DNA from: an uncultured Clostridia bacterium
Lineage (GTDB): Bacteria; Bacillota; Clostridia; TANB77; CAG-508
DNA length: 5,318 nt
Reading direction: 5' to 3'
NCBI GenBank assembly: GCA_934131055.1
Contig: CAKOZB010000093.1
Coordinates: 1-5,318 of the forward strand
The notes under the pieces were generated by a model. It saw only the letters and a program-made list of their open reading frames with translations. It was not told where the DNA came from and ran no database searches. Shown here piece after piece: positions 4,902-5,318 of the stretch. The stretch's first letter is position 1; each line of letters begins with the position of its first letter. A program made the position numbers and the translations under genes.

Positions 4902-5318
4902 TTATCCATACTTTGGACTTCCAAATTACATGCGTTATATGAATCCAAATGCTTATAAGAATATGCAACAGCAAAAGCAAGAATACATAAAAAGTAATAG
5001 TCGAGCTCAACCACAAAATAGAAATCCATATTATTCCACCCCATATACGCAAAGTAATAGACAGAATTCACAAGCGTCAATGAATTCTAGTAATAACCTA
5101 AATTATCGACCTTCAGCATACAATATACACTCAAAAACAGGTCCTAAACCAATAAATAATGATTATAATTCAGTCAAAAGCAAATCTTCATCATACAAAA
5201 ACAATATTACTAAACCCAAAAAAGAAAAAACTAAACAACAAGAGTCGCCTCCATTATTCAGCTTTTTCGGAATTAATTTATATTTTGATGATGTACTTAT
5301 TTTATGTATTTTGTTCTT
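4891..5318 (+). CDS. Tyr/Asn/Gln-rich protein with hydrophobic segment, cut by the window end
   Basis: An open frame of 142 codons that runs off the right end, so the C terminus is missing. The N terminus is rich in Tyr, Pro and Asn (MVANYPYFGLPNYMRYMNPN, 1-20), followed by a long disordered Asn/Ser/Gln/Lys region (21-118). A basic KPKKEKTKQQ (108-117) precedes SPPLFSFFGINLYFDD (119-134), and then VLILCILF begins a hydrophobic, probably membrane segment. No signal peptide is present, so a C-terminal membrane-anchored protein with a cytoplasmic disordered domain is the simplest reading. The ATG at 4891 lies inside the previous gene, in the +1 frame, and is preceded by GGTGGTGAT (4878-4886), one base away from the ideal GGAGGTGAT. 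Coupling and shared composition say it works with the previous protein. The N-terminal Tyr/Asn/Pro richness recalls spore coat proteins, but no family was recognised. Confidence 0.85.
   Translation, partial: MVANYPYFGLPNYMRYMNPNAYKNMQQQKQEYIKSNSRAQPQNRNPYYSTPYTQSNRQNSQASMNSSNNLNYRPSAYNIHSKTGPKPINNDYNSVKSKSSSYKNNITKPKKEKTKQQESPPLFSFFGINLYFDDVLILCILF

Noticed and set aside
4840..5080. Two minus-strand open frames with hydrophobic translations
   Set aside because: Antisense to the overlapping 157-aa gene and the right-end open frame. Their hydrophobic look is the complement of Asn/Lys/Tyr codons, and neither has a convincing ribosome binding site.

Overview
The window is AT-rich DNA (mostly about 25-35% GC by hand count of sample lines) with canonical AAGGAG/GGAGG ribosome binding sites, near-consensus TTGACA/TATAAT promoters and short intergenic gaps. 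This suggests a low-GC Bacillota, most likely a clostridial bacterium. No rRNA, tRNA, CRISPR array, insertion sequence or phage structural gene is visible.

Layout. (1) 1-385: a small XRE-family HTH regulator followed by a perfect 8-bp hairpin. (2) 386-1188: about 800 bases with no intact gene. This stretch holds a strong hairpin at 835-861, a 14-bp palindrome, a 24-bp dyad and short minus-strand coding-like fragments that may be gene debris. (3) 1189-2010: an accessory-looking unit. A YozG-like HTH regulator is followed by a perfect consensus promoter, an orphan 144-aa protein of clearly higher GC (about 42%), and a GC-rich terminator. (4) 2037-4189: a two-gene operon with its own promoter and terminator, encoding a calcineurin-like metallophosphoesterase and a UAP1-like UTP:sugar-1-phosphate uridylyltransferase. 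(5) 4190-5318: three tightly packed genes: a Met-rich 49-aa protein, a 157-aa Asn/Ser-rich protein with a conserved-looking C-terminal helical block, and a Tyr/Asn/Gln-rich protein that enters a hydrophobic segment as the window ends.

How they fit together. Regions 4 and 5 look like ordinary chromosomal operons. Region 3 and the spacer before it look like accessory DNA. A 10-base word (CAAGCGTTTT or its complement) occurs three times, once in the promoter region of the second HTH gene. A TGACATAC direct repeat overlaps the -35 of the orphan gene's promoter. Together these suggest local control by one or both small HTH proteins. I see no recognisable defence system, toxin or biosynthetic system. 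The best candidates for something undescribed are the regulator plus orphan-protein unit (1189-2010) and the three-gene cluster at the right end.
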